From positions 1,488,001-1,552,000 of the forward strand of contig JAVHKY010000063.1 in the NCBI GenBank assembly GCA_035079385.1: a stretch of DNA of 64,000 nucleotides, given 5' to 3'. Each line of letters begins with the position of its first letter. Position 1 is the stretch's first letter. Both the position numbers and the translations under genes were made by a program. Positions 10,514 to 22,621 of the stretch are shown one piece after another. The notes below the pieces were generated by a model. The model saw nothing but the letters and a program-made list of their open reading frames with translations, was not told the DNA's origin and searched no databases. This stretch comes from Aspidiotus rigidus. Lineage: Eukaryota > Arthropoda > Insecta > Hemiptera > Diaspididae.

Positions 10514-13500
10514 CTAACAATCTGGATGGTATCCTTCTTCCTCTTCTTCCTGCAGATCTGGATGATGATGGTACACAGGTGTTGAGTAGGGCATAGCGTG
10601 GTTCTGCATTTGCCTATTCCATTCCTGGTCCATCTTCCTCTTCATGATGGTGGCCGCAAATGCAGACACCTGGTTCCATGCTTCTTCGGAACCTAGCATG
10701 GTGGGTACCAGGCTACTCGGGTCGAGCGCTTCATCTACCCCGACCTCTTGGAGAGACCGACTAAGCTCGTCCCGCTCACGCCTCCACGCCTCACACTCAA
10801 ATAAGGTGTGTTGTGGTTATGATGACCAGCCACGGATGCTCGGTCAGGTGAAACGATTCGGAAGAGACTAGGCTTGTTGACGAAAAAGATTGATTTTAAT
10901 TACACGAACGGAAAAATAATACAAAAGGTTCGATTATAACATGCTACGAAAACTATGGTTTAAATTACGTTACGATTCGATTGAACGCGAGCTGCTTCTC
11001 TTCGATGATAATAATGCTCGATGCCCCCGATGGTCTCTCTTATATATCTCGCGAATAGGCCCTGGCCAACGCCTCGTTGCATGTTATGATATCATTGATG
11101 TTTATTTAATTTCGCTGATGTTACTTTGTCGATGATTTTCCTATCGCGCTATTTTTCGGACGTTTGCTATTCACGGCCAGCGACCTATTCTCGATTCGAA
11201 AACCCCGTACACCATAGTGGTCCATCATCCCGCCCTTGGTTACAGTGCGAACACGTTGCCTGCTCAACTTTCCTTAACTTCTCGTGAAGGTACTTGTTGA
11301 AGCAGCCATGGCCGCTTAACACCTGCGTCAGGTGAAAGTTCAGCTGACCATGGTGTCGGTTCATCCACTCATCAAGGTCGCGTATTAGCACACGGGTTGT
11401 CCATGTACCCAGCTCACTCTGGGCAATTCTTTCTTTCCACTTTACAAGCAAGGAGCGCCTGGCCTCCTGCTTGACCCGTAAAGCTTCTCGGTTGCTCGTC
11501 GTTCTCTTCTTTGCTTCGAACACCACCGCTCTCTCCTCAGCAAGGAGCTCGATTGGTGGTGAACGTGCTAATACACAAAGAGCCTCCGTCGAGACAGTGC
11601 GGTAGGCACTAACACACCTCAGCGCAGCTCTTCGTTGGATCTTTACCATCTCTCTTCTTCGGTAGGGCGTCTTCATGCAGTCGGCCCATACTGGCGCACC
11701 ATATAGGAGGATCGACAAGGCGGTGCTCATCATGATCCTTCTCCTTGCTTCTCTCGGTCCTCCCAGGTTCCTCATAAGGCGGCTTAGGTATCCAACTACC
11801 CGGCCCGCCTTTTCCGCTGCCATCAGGAAATGGTGCCTGAAGCTCAGCGTTGAGTCAAACCAGATGCCCAGGTATTTCATTTGCTTCTTGGTTTCAATTT
11901 CCACACCTCGCAGGCGAAAGGTGGGTGGCTTGAATTTCCGACGGGTCGTGAATAAAATGGCCTCCGTCTTACTTGCTGCTACTTCAAGTCCAGCCGACTC
12001 GATCCAACGCGTCACATCCTCTAGGGCCCGGTTTACCCTGCTCTCCACCGCTACAGTTGTTTCGGCAGTGCATACCACCAGGGTGTCATCCGCATAGCAG
12101 ATAAGCTTAACCCCCGGTGGCAGCTTCACCTTAAAGATTCCGTTAAATGCGACGCACCACAAGAGCGGCCCAAGGACCGACCCCTGCGGCACCCCACAAG
12201 TAACAGGGCGCTTTACTGTACCAGCAGACGTCTCTGCTTGGATTTCACGGCAGCTAAGATAGCTGCTGATCATCCTGAGCAGGTATGCGGGCACTCCTGC
12301 GTTCACAAGAGCTTCCAATATCATCTTCCATGGGATTGAATTGAACGCATTTCTTATGTCGAGGCTGACGGCTGCGCAAAACTGACGCATATCAATTGCT
12401 GACTTGGCTATCCTCTTCAGCCGGATCCCAGCATCTGATGTGCAGCGTCCAGTTTGAAAACCGTACTGGCTATCAGAGATTATATCTCTTTCCTTCAGAT
12501 AGCTCTCCAAACGATTGGCTATCACTCTCTCTAGAAGTTTCCCAACATTGTCTAGCAGACAGAGTGGACGGTAAGAGGATGGTAGACCAGGTGGTTTATC
12601 CTTCTTATCGATCAACGCTAGCCTGGCTTTCTTCCATCGCACAGGGAACAGTCCCCCAACAATTGCCGCATTGAATGTATCAACAAGCAGTGCTGGGTCA
12701 ACTGAATGTTTGGCGCTCCAGACTGGATTTGGAATCTCATCCGGGCCTGGAGCCTTCCAATACTTACCCCGCAGTCTATTGACTGCTGCATCAACCTCCT
12801 CGGTGCCTAGGAGGGATATACCATCCTCTTCTACTATTGGTAGCGTTACCATTGGTGGTGGCTGCTGTGGGAACAAGCCATCAATGATTTGACCCACAAC
12901 ATCCGGCTCCATTCGGCTCATTGCTGAGAGGCCTTTGAGCTTCTTCAGCACTAACTTATAAGGCTTTCCAAATGGGTCGTCATCCGCCATCTCACATAGC
13001 TCTCGCCATGCAGCACTCTTGCTGTCCTTGATGGCCTTCTTCAGCCTTTTACGAGCCAGCTGGTATTCGGGTGCAACCGCCCGCGCCCCTTCGCGGCCAC
13101 TACTACGCTGGTATATCCGGCGCTGACGGTTGCACTCTTTTCTCAATTCGGCAATCTTGTTGGTCCACCAGTAAACAGCCCTCCTCTTCTTTGGTGGACC
13201 TTGCCTGGGCATGGCTACATCGCAAGCTTTGGTGACAGTCTTGATCATCCTCTCGGCTGCCACCTCCGCATTGCCTTCTTGCTCTTCTTCTTGATCCCAT
13301 GTGAGAGCAAGATAGCTAGCCTTCAAACGGTCGCTATTCAGCTTCCTAACGGCCCACTTTCTTACCAGCTTTTGTGGAGCAGCGACCTCGACTTCCCGGC
13401 GGATGGAGAAGCCGATACACCGGTGGTCGCTCCCAGAAAGGTCCTTGTCTAGTACCGCCCAGCCTTCTATTTTTCGGGCTAGGCTCTCTGAGGCAAAGGT

Positions 13501-14028
13501 GATATCAATAATGGACCCGTATCCTTGATGCACTTGGGTAGGAGTGTTGCCGACATTGACTGTTTCCAGTCGATTGTAAGCAATCCACTCCCCCAAGGCA
13601 TACCCACGGATGTCCGTACGGCCTGATCGCCACTCTTCTGACTTGGCATTAAAATCGCCAGCCACAATGAATTTTTTACCTTGCCATCTGGACAAGCTTT
13701 CTTCTAATTTCTTCAAGAAGTCCTCAAACTCCGGGAAGGGGCGATTCGGGGAGAAGTAGCAACTGTAGACAACCATGTCGGCCATCTTCACAGCAACATA
13801 CCCCTCCCCTCTTTCAACCTCTCCCGGAGCAACCGTACACTCTGGGCAAACACCAATGGCCGCTAAGCCAGTACGGTCTGTGTACCATCCTTTTCTTTTC
13901 GCAACATTGTAATACTCACTGGCAATTACAATGTGCGTTCCCTCTTCAGCTACAAACTGCCAGAGAAGATCCTGGGCCAGTTCGCAGTGCTGAAGATTGG
14001 CCTGCAGGAACTTGAGCGTCCCTGCCAT
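10514..14028 (-). pseudogene. R1-like ORF2 (endonuclease/RT), copy 2, interrupted by solo LTR
   Basis: Removing the insertion and one target duplication (404 bases) leaves 3111 bases, exactly 1037 codons including the stop. Residues 1-230 form the apurinic-type endonuclease (ASEYY, GDFNAKS, SGSDHR). The reverse transcriptase follows, with LDIRNAFNS, GVPQGSVLG and YADD at residues 645-648. The C-terminal zinc knuckle begins CSHC-NQGRDD before the insertion and continues QHTLFEC after it, so the break falls inside the C-x2-C...H-x4-C motif. As it stands the 5' part reads into the LTR and stops at 11185 (947 codons). The start ATG shares one base with the ORF1 stop (TAATG). Otherwise no disabling change is visible. 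Confidence 0.9.
10818..11216 (-). mobile_element. Solo LTR-like insertion, 399 bp
   Basis: It is bounded by the direct repeat GTGGT (10813-10817 and 11217-11221), a 5-bp target duplication. The ends are TATGATGACC on the left and, reverse-complemented, TATGGTGTAC on the right, so a TG...CA element is framed by TA on each side. On the minus strand it holds a TATA-like ATATATAAGAG (about 11038-11048), followed by an AT-rich stretch suitable for polyadenylation, as in an LTR. No coding sequence is present. The plus-strand ORF-like stretches in it look accidental. A TIR element with very short inverted ends (TATGRTG) is the alternative. Confidence 0.65.
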
Positions 14029-16187
14029 TAGGAGGCCGTTGGTCCTCTTCGCCCTCTAGGTTGGGTCTTGCGGGCTGGCTGTAGGACAGCACCAAGGCAC
14101 CCTTGGCTACCCAAAATGTGACCAGTGTCACGACCTTCAGCCTGGCTGCATACGGGGCATTTGGGCTCCCATTGACAATCCCGGATCACATGTCCTTCCG
14201 CTCCACATCTGTAGCATCCCGAGCCGATGCTTTCATTGGTGCAGGTGGCAGCCATATGTCCTCGCCGTAGGCACTTGTAACACCTTGGCTGCAAGGTTTT
14301 CCTCTCCAATGAGATTACTCGACAGATGCTCCAGCCAATCTTGGCCTTGCCCTCTTTGAGTATCTCCATCGCCCTCTGTATGCCCAGCTGAACTTGGGCT
14401 GTTTGGCAGCCACGACTCGCGGGCCTACATTGGACCTTATCTTCTGCACCAATCTTCAGGGCAGTCCGGATCTCTTCGACAGTCACCGACTCCTCGATGT
14501 CCAAGATCAGGAGTCCCGTCTGTCGTTGGGGTTCTCGGACATCAGTTCCATTCCCCAGCACTTCTTTCAGCTTTGCCGCAAACTCCGCAACATTCTTGTT
14601 GCTGGAGTCCGACCCTTTCAGTTCAATAATCATCTCCCCTTTTGCGGTATACCTTGTCTTGACTGGTGTCAAGCCAAATTCCGCTGGGGACAACTTCTGG
14701 CGCGCTTCCTTAAGGAGGTCGGCGTACCTCACCTCTTCTGAGGTCTTCCTCAGTATCACGGCCCCACCTCGTGGGCGTCTCTTCTGGAGGAGCTGCAGTT
14801 TCTTTGCATTGGGCATCCTTTTACCATCTTCTGGCCTACTAGGCACAGTGGGAGGGTTGGTGCGACGTCGACGCACTACCTGGCTCCAGGTGGCACCTTC
14901 TTCCAAGATAGGCACAGGCTGTTGCGGCTGATGTAGTTGCAGCTCCTGTCGCTGCAGTTGCTGTGGCGGTTGCAGTTGCGAAAGCGGTTGCGGTCGTGGC
15001 TGCAGTTGCGGAAGCGGTTGCGGCCGTGGCTGCAGTTGCGGATGCGGTTGCGGTCGCGGTTGCAGTTGCGGTTGCTGCGATTGCTGCTGCTTATGCCGTT
15101 GTTGCAGTTGCCCTTGCTGCTGCCGTTGTTGCGCTTGCAGATTCTTCTGCTGGGGTGTACTCAGCAATGGTTTAGCAGATAATTTCTGCGGTCTTATCTG
15201 CTTTGCCTTCTCAGATTCCTGCAAGCCACTGCCACTCTGTAACACAGGTGGTGGTGGTGATGATGCCTGGCTATGCTGCTGCAGCCGAGCAAGCCTTTGC
15301 AGCTCTGTGTGCATACCAACCATGTTCTCTTTTAACAGGGTATTCTCGGCCTTAATCTTCTTCAGCTCTTGAAGGTTCTTCATCTTTTCCTCTTCCACCT
15401 TCTTTTGATGAGCGAGAAGCGTTTTCACTTGCTCTGCTAGCTTGAAATTTGCCGCCTTGAGGGACCTTATTTCTTCAAGGAGCTGAGTGTGCGCTGGTTG
15501 ACCCTTCTCAGAGAGGTGGGTGTCCACCACTTTTTGTGATTTATCGACCTTCTCCTTCATCGCAATTGCGCTCCTCCGCGCTGCTTTGGCCTCAGCTTCG
15601 CGCGCAATATCTCTCTCCATGAGTTTCTTGCAATGGTTCTGAAGCTTCTTCATTGCAGACTTCATTTTTGCGTTCGGAAGGTTTGGTATCTTACCAAGGA
15701 ACAAACCTTCCTCTTCCGTTTGCTCATCCTCAGAGCTTGTCTTAGTAGGGGAGGTGAAGGAGTTAGCCCGCAACCTCTTCCTAGTGTGGCATTGCTTTAC
15801 CTTAGCAAGAGGGGTGACAAAAACTTCGTCTAACCCCTCAGGAGTTCCCGGTGGTCGCGTGATGGTAGTGACCTCCTTGGACTTTTTGGTCTCCTCTTCC
15901 TGGGATCGACTGAGCACCTCGCCATCGTCTTGGCCGATCGCATTTGACCTATTACTTGCCTCATCGTTGGATTCGGGGACAAAACCCCCCGACCCCTCGC
16001 CGCCTGAGCGCGTCAGCGTGAGGAGCCGGCTTGCCGTATCCAAAACGGCACCATTTTTTTCATCGTTCGTCATTGTCATCTGTAAAATAAAATAGTTGCA
16101 GTGTGAGGCGTCATCTGAGAAGCTGCTTCCGCCTTCCCAGATCATCTTGCAGAACCATACTTTCCCCGCGAGCTGCTTGGTCCTCAC
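14028..16187 (-). CDS. R1-like ORF1, gag-like protein, copy 2
   Basis: This 719-codon homologue of the copy 1 ORF1 has the same coiled coil, Q/P-rich tract and three zinc knuckles. Compared with copy 1 it has one fewer proline-glutamine repeat unit, two extra residues (Thr-containing, near KVVDTHLSEK), and scattered substitutions. One of these is Gly for Arg just before the second knuckle (SGCYRC instead of SRCYRC). All zinc ligands are kept. The alternative start MTMTNDEK is also conserved. The stop codon overlaps the ORF2 ATG. Confidence 0.88.
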   Translation of the reverse strand: MRTKQLAGKVWFCKMIWEGGSSFSDDASHCNYFILQMTMTNDEKNGAVLDTASRLLTLTRSGGEGSGGFVPESNDEASNRSNAIGQDDGEVLSRSQEEETKKSKEVTTITRPPGTPEGLDEVFVTPLAKVKQCHTRKRLRANSFTSPTKTSSEDEQTEEEGLFLGKIPNLPNAKMKSAMKKLQNHCKKLMERDIAREAEAKAARRSAIAMKEKVDKSQKVVDTHLSEKGQPAHTQLLEEIRSLKAANFKLAEQVKTLLAHQKKVEEEKMKNLQELKKIKAENTLLKENMVGMHTELQRLARLQQHSQASSPPPPVLQSGSGLQESEKAKQIRPQKLSAKPLLSTPQQKNLQAQQRQQQGQLQQRHKQQQSQQPQLQPRPQPHPQLQPRPQPLPQLQPRPQPLSQLQPPQQLQRQELQLHQPQQPVPILEEGATWSQVVRRRRTNPPTVPSRPEDGKRMPNAKKLQLLQKRRPRGGAVILRKTSEEVRYADLLKEARQKLSPAEFGLTPVKTRYTAKGEMIIELKGSDSSNKNVAEFAAKLKEVLGNGTDVREPQRQTGLLILDIEESVTVEEIRTALKIGAEDKVQCRPASRGCQTAQVQLGIQRAMEILKEGKAKIGWSICRVISLERKTLQPRCYKCLRRGHMAATCTNESIGSGCYRCGAEGHVIRDCQWEPKCPVCSQAEGRDTGHILGSQGCLGAVLQPARKTQPRGRRGPTAS

Positions 16188-17587
<1,400 letters not shown>

Positions 17588-19860
17588 GTGAGTATAGAAT
17601 ATAATATGAAGAAAATTATATCGATATGTTCTTTTATACTCATTTATTTTTTCACTAGCCCTGTGATGGTTGTCGAGACAGAGAACCGTGAATAAAGAAT
17701 ACATACGTATTATCATAATCATTCTTTATTCATCTCTCTCAGTCAATCCTCCGACGGATCCGTTTATTACCTACTGAATTTTGGTATTCTGGTGATTTTG
17801 AAAAGGGAAACGAAGTACGTGTATACTCGGAAATACAACCAAAATTGACAAAACTATTCGACTCGAAGGATACCATACTAAAAGTATTCAAGTTTTTTAT
17901 CAAGATAAAATCATATGATTTGATTTGAATTTAAATAGCTTCATATAGTAATTAAGTATATATGTAAATTTATAGTCGGCGCAATTGGCTCTGTTGTCGG
18001 GCATTTAATCTAAAAAAAAATTATAAAATGAAATAAAATAAAAATATGCCTACAAGTACGTGAAATATATTACACAAATACCTTATAGACATCAGCCCGT
18101 ATTGCATTGAAACAGGAATTGGAAGGAAAATTGCTATCAGCGACAAACATTACAACATTATACTGTACGTGTCTGAACAATTTCGTTCAAATTCAACCTG
18201 TAGTAAAGAGAGAAAAATGTTATATGGAATTTTGTGGCTGATTTTTTCTCTGGATGGACTCCAGTCTGGAGAACTCAGCGAATACGTTCCTAAACGATTT
18301 TTGTACACCTCCTTGGCTCATTTACACAACTAATGAACATGAGGACAAATCACATTCGTCTGATTTTCTTGAGCAGCTTACCGAAATCTTGACAGACAAA
18401 ATGTTAAATCTATAGACTCGTTCATCACTTGGTAAAAGAGATGGGGAAGTGAGTATAAAAATCGGGAGGAAAACCCAATAGAAAAAAATTTTTTACAACC
18501 TTCGCGAGTCGGTTTCCACAAGCACTAACTATATTATGTACATAGAATTTCCAATAATTAATATACATAAAAATATTTTATTATGTGTACATGGAAAGAA
18601 AACAAGGAAAAACCTGTCTAATAATCTTCACTGATGAAGATCGTCTACGTTCTTTCTACGTGGCACGATGAATATTAGGTATAACTTCATTACAGTCTTG
18701 ATATTCTTTCTTTTTACGCGCGTAGGGCTATATAGGCTTAAGTAGCAAATCCTGGTACGCGAAGCACAGACAAGTTTGGGGCGGGCGGGTATTAAGCGAG
18801 GGACGCTATATAATATAATGGAAAAACATGATAAAAAAAAAACTAAGTAAAGATTATACGAGTGTTACAAAATTTGATCATGGATTTTTCTAAAATATAT
18901 TTGTATGATTTTTATCCTACTCTAAAAAAAATAAATGGAGAAGAAAATTTGAAAAGGGTAAAATTTCAATTCACAATTTTTGATTGATAAAGAAACACGG
19001 AAATCACGCCAAGATAAAATAGCCCATCTCAACCAAAAATTTTCAATTGCAATCAGCGTCTTGCCTCACAAACATAGAGAGACATCATCACTGTCAGTTC
19101 TTTTCGGGCTTTATCTGTCCAAAATTTGTATCTCTTTGCGACGACGTAATATACGGATTGAAGTTCAACGAATAGTCAAAGTACAGTGGTATTCGTCATA
19201 AGATATAAGAATAATTTCAACAGGCTTGCCCTTTGAAATATGTAGGCTATTTTAAATATAGTGTTCCGCCGATGATCCATTTTTGTGAAATACAAACCAT
19301 GAGCAGGAAATTTATCGCGCGCAGGGTCAAATCGATATCATTTTCATTATTCTTTACAATGAACAAACAGAAATACCCTTCTTTCGGACGGAGCCCTCCT
19401 GTAATTTCTTAAAGTTCGACGACACTCCTTTACTTCTCCAACTACTCATTCTCAACTATTATCCTATATATTCTCAGACCTCTGCCCCACCTTGGAAGGC
19501 CCTCTCTATCACTTCAATATTTTCTTTCATTCTCAACGCTTATCCTGTATGCTCTCTGATTGATACCACGCCTTTAAAAACCTTCTCAATTCATTGGATG
19601 TATACAAAATAAACACTTCCACTTCCACTTCCAAACCCACACTCACACTCATATACTCTCACTTAACTTGTGATCTTTTTGCCCGAACTATATAGTTTAT
19701 CAACCAATGGTCAACTGTAAACTTATTCCTAATCATCCACACCCGACTTATCCCCGTGAAACCTCACTCACAAAAAACGAAATTTATTTGCAGAAGATCA
19801 CATCCCGTTACCGATCCTATTTCTGTCTGATATAAAGCAGTAACCTCCCACTAAATACTT
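17588..19860. other. AT-rich intergenic DNA
   Basis: No gene, RNA or repeat boundary could be supported. Open frames are short with biased AT-rich composition. Near 18250-18290 there is a small palindrome (GGACTCCAGTCTGGAG). Confidence 0.5.
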
Positions 19861-20510
19861 TTTTACCCATCCGACTCTCCTCTCGTCGATACACTATTTA
19901 GTATGCAACGCAAAAACTCAGCACATTTATCATCTGTTCTTCTTTAATAAGAAACTAAACAACTTTTTTCTTTTTGTCATTATATCCGCTTTTGAAGTAA
20001 ATCAAGCCCTCGACGCACAACGATCTAGCTCCACTCTCAGCCTTTGCGTTGAAGCCGATAACCCCCGTTCAAATGCCGCTTTCAAACTTTCATTGGCAAT
20101 TTTCTTGTATTTGTTACAGGCAGATCGTGAAAATGAATAATTTCATGAAATGACGTCTAAATTTCAGTCATTTCATGAAATTAAGAAAGTCTTCGGGTTA
20201 GATGAGGCATTTTATGAAAGGACTGAAATGTAGCCGACACTTCATGAATGGCGGTACTCGTATTAGGCATATCATAAACTAGGTTTTATTTTTAGAATTG
20301 CGAATCGGAAATTCAAGTACAATTGGGCGATAATGTATACGAATTACTCCAATCTCCAGGCTGAAACAGCGAAAGACACTGCTTAGCTTCCTTTCTTCTC
20401 TTATTCCAGCTTATTTGATCTCCATTCTGAAACAGCGGGAGACACTCCACAGCTTCCCTTCTTCTCAGTTCCGGCTATTTCGCTCTCCGCGCTGATTCAG
20501 CGGGAAACGC

Positions 20511-20553
20511 TCCTTCTCTTCCTTCCTTCCTTCCTTCCTTCCTTCTCTTATTG
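20511..20553. repeat. (CTTC)n tract
   Basis: A short pyrimidine microsatellite, repeats of TTCC, lies within the Ginger-like element. Confidence 0.85.
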
Positions 20554-20589
20554 CAACTTACCCTTCTAGCTCTTTCCGGCTTCTCCTCT

Positions 20590-20833
20590 TCCAACCACTT
20601 CCCCTCCGGTTCTCACCGACAGTCATACTCCGTCATATACATTGCTCTACCCCTTATTCGGAAGACGTTCCCGATACAACAACTGCCCTTCGCACAGCCG
20701 CGACAAATAAGGCGAAGGCGCTAGGAAGCCATGGCCAAGGATTCGTAAGATGCCATTGTACGAAGAAGTGTGTCAGCAATTGTTGCCTCTTTCGGAAGAA
20801 CGGCGTATTGTGCAACAGCGAATGCCATGGAAG
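20590..20833 (+). pseudogene. C-terminal Cys-rich tail of a Ginger/KRBA2-like transposase
   Basis: The frame reads YSEDVPD, TALRTAATNK, LGSHGQGFVRCHC, TKKCVSNCC and LCNSECHGSTS then stop. The spacing C-x-C-x3-C-x3-C ... C-x3-C-H is typical of the Cys-rich tail after the integrase core in this family. The core DDE domain is absent. It lies inside the TIR element and gives that element its family assignment. The call rests on recalled family patterns, so it is moderately sure. Confidence 0.55.
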
Positions 20834-21551
20834 CACCTCATGATGCAATAAGTAGGCCCAACGTTACTACTACCCGGTACCTAGACGACCGCTAAGCACG
20901 AACTTTAATACTTTTTTTTTCTATTATTTTTCCAGCCATTTGTACGGTACATCCCTATACCTAATGATATGCCTAAAAAAACGAAAACCATTTCACGAAA
21001 TACCACGACATTTCACGAACTGCCTAGACAGTTCGTGTAATAAATTAAACTTTTAAAGGTCAGCCTAAAATCAATAGTTTTTTCGGGTGTTTCATGAAAT
21101 AATTCATTTTCACGATCTGCCTGTAACATATCCACTATTCAATTTACTCACCTTCCAATCTACAAACACGCACTCTGCTGTGATAATTCTGTCTTTCTTC
21201 TTCTTGAGTCTGAACTATTCAACCAGCTCAAATTGAACCACTTATCCCCTATCATTTCATTCTCCATAGCTAACTTCTTTCCCAGATATCCGATTCGATC
21301 TAGCTGATTATATCCAAGTTCACAACACTATATATACCGACAACTCAGTAGAAATACTATTATCTCTACACCAATTTTTCGAACCACCAGTTCTAGTTTA
21401 CCGACGGATCTAAATCTGGACCAAAACAGGAAACGCGTAGTATAATCCTGCCTCCATTTTCACTACCAAACAAAACGCCATATACTCTTGTCGTTCTCAT
21501 CTCCATCTCCTTACCTCCCGCTCAAAATTCTACTGTTAACTGATTCACTTT

Positions 21552-21736
21552 ATCGGAACTGATAATGAGCGAGTGAGGTGTAAGTAGAACACTAATATTG
21601 AAAAAGGGTTTTCCAATTGTACAAATCTACTTTATTAGTTGCTTTTACAAGAATACTTTCGGGTGTTATCCCATCATCAGTTGTGTCGCAACTGGAGAAC
21701 AAGGCCTTAACCATGAGTTTTTATAGTATAAAACTG
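21552..21736 (-). mobile_element. Penelope-like element 3' tail, 5'-truncated, 185 bp
   Basis: It is flanked by an 11-base direct repeat TGATTCACTTT (21541-21551 and 21737-21747). Removing it rejoins the TDSLSSL motif of the RNase H remnant. On the minus strand it has CTGATGATGGGATAACACCC followed by GAAAGT, then AATAAA at 21636-21631. The same scheme (GATGG, short loop, CGAAA, then an A/T-rich stretch) follows a GIY-YIG fragment at 22.7 kb, which links it to Penelope-like elements. Confidence 0.55.
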
Positions 21737-22308
21737 TGATTCACTTTCATCTCTCCTGGCTATTCAGGACTCTCATTCAACTAATTTCCCAAATTAGCGC
21801 ATTCACTTACTCCTGAAATCACCGCGATCCACTTCTACAACTCTTTCCTTCCTGTGAATTCCGGGTCACATCAACTTCCCAGAACATGACGCGATTGTCT
21901 TTGCCACCAAAGATCCCCTTATATCTCGCAAAATTTCTGAACCTGTAAGTACTTACATTTGCTTCTGGCCTTTGACTCTTGGCATAACTTGTGGAAAAAT
22001 CAGCAGCAATGGAAAGCAAAGCAATCCGCTAGTCTTTTTCCAATCGAAGTAAGCATCTCGAAGGAATTATACTCTCTCACCTCAGAAATGGTCTCATACT
22101 CGTACGTCCCATCCCTCCCTATCTTTTTTTTAGATCTATTCTCTCCTCTTCCCCTCTTGTCAATACTCACAATATGATAGTACACCTGTTTGTCACCTCT
22201 TCTTGTGACCCACTTTTGAAAATATTCGTCTCTCTCACTTTGTTTCTCCAAGTTTTCCATCTGCTCTTTGTAGGGTCTCCAATTTGCTTGACAATCAGCA
22301 TCTCATTT

Positions 22309-22535
22309 GAAGGGTACAGAGACAAGACGGGGAGTGTCCAAAAAACTTTTTTTTATGTTTCAATCTTCTACTGTTAACGCGTACTTTTGCGAGAAAATGA
22401 ACAGAAATGGTACGTTCCGATGAAAAAGAAAAATTTTTGAGTACATCAAAGAGCAGGTCTTCATCTACAAGAATCAATAGTTAACTCGAAAATGAAAAAA
22501 AAACTGACACTCCCCGTTTTTTCCTTGTACCCTTC
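22309..22535. mobile_element. MITE, 227 bp, with inverted repeats of about 46 bases
   Basis: The left arm begins GAAGGGTACAGAGACAAGAC and includes GGGGAGTGTC. The right arm is its reverse complement with a few mismatches and ends GTACCCTTC. The interior is AT-rich and noncoding. The flanking target duplication is not certain. The superfamily is unknown. Confidence 0.7.
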
Positions 22536-22621
22536 TTTTACTTTCACCCTCTACTGTAGTTTTTGATCCTTTCTCAACTCCCACCCGAATTTTCTCAAAC
22601 TCTCTACAGTTAATTTTCCTA

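Larger units (their letters stand above)
20112..21128 (+). mobile_element. Ginger-like TIR DNA transposon remnant, about 1 kb
   Basis: Terminal inverted repeats of 40 bases with one mismatch bound it: it starts TGTTACAGGCAGATCGTGAA and ends with the complement. TGTNR termini are described for Ginger elements. Inside, an open stretch (20590-20833) encodes a Cys-rich tail with SEDVPD, LRTAAT, GQGFVRCHC, CVSNC and VLCNSECH. That resembles the C-terminus of integrase-type transposases annotated as KRAB-A domain-containing protein 2-like. Subterminal TTTCATGAAA palindromes recur at both ends. Most of the transposase is missing, so it is non-autonomous. A target duplication is not clear (TAT on both sides at most). 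It sits inside the RNase H-type remnant. Confidence 0.65.
19900..21935 (+). pseudogene. Decayed non-LTR retrotransposon fragment (RT C-terminal part and RNase H), split by two insertions
   Basis: Fragments read in order on the plus strand. SSTLSLCVEADNP near 20030 fits the region after the RT of Jockey/I-type elements. FTDGSKSGPKQ at 21397 is the first RNase H active-site motif. TDSLSSLLAIQ spans the insertion at 21552-21736. IPGHINFPEHDA near 21858 is the last RNase H motif, with TGA in place of the expected Trp codon at 21855. The TDSLSS and PGH motifs are in one frame once the 185-base insertion is removed; the TDGSK motif is shifted by one. Frameshifts and stops make it a dead copy. The CT-rich composition from 19400 suggests it may begin earlier. 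Confidence 0.6.

Noticed and set aside
10813..11221. Natural C-terminus of ORF2 at 11185
   Set aside because: The zinc knuckle is cut after NQGRDDGP and its remaining ligands (H, C) appear beyond an insertion with target duplication, so the 947-codon end is secondary.
22174..22477. Short frames around the 227-bp MITE
   Set aside because: They run across the inverted repeats and have no protein similarity.
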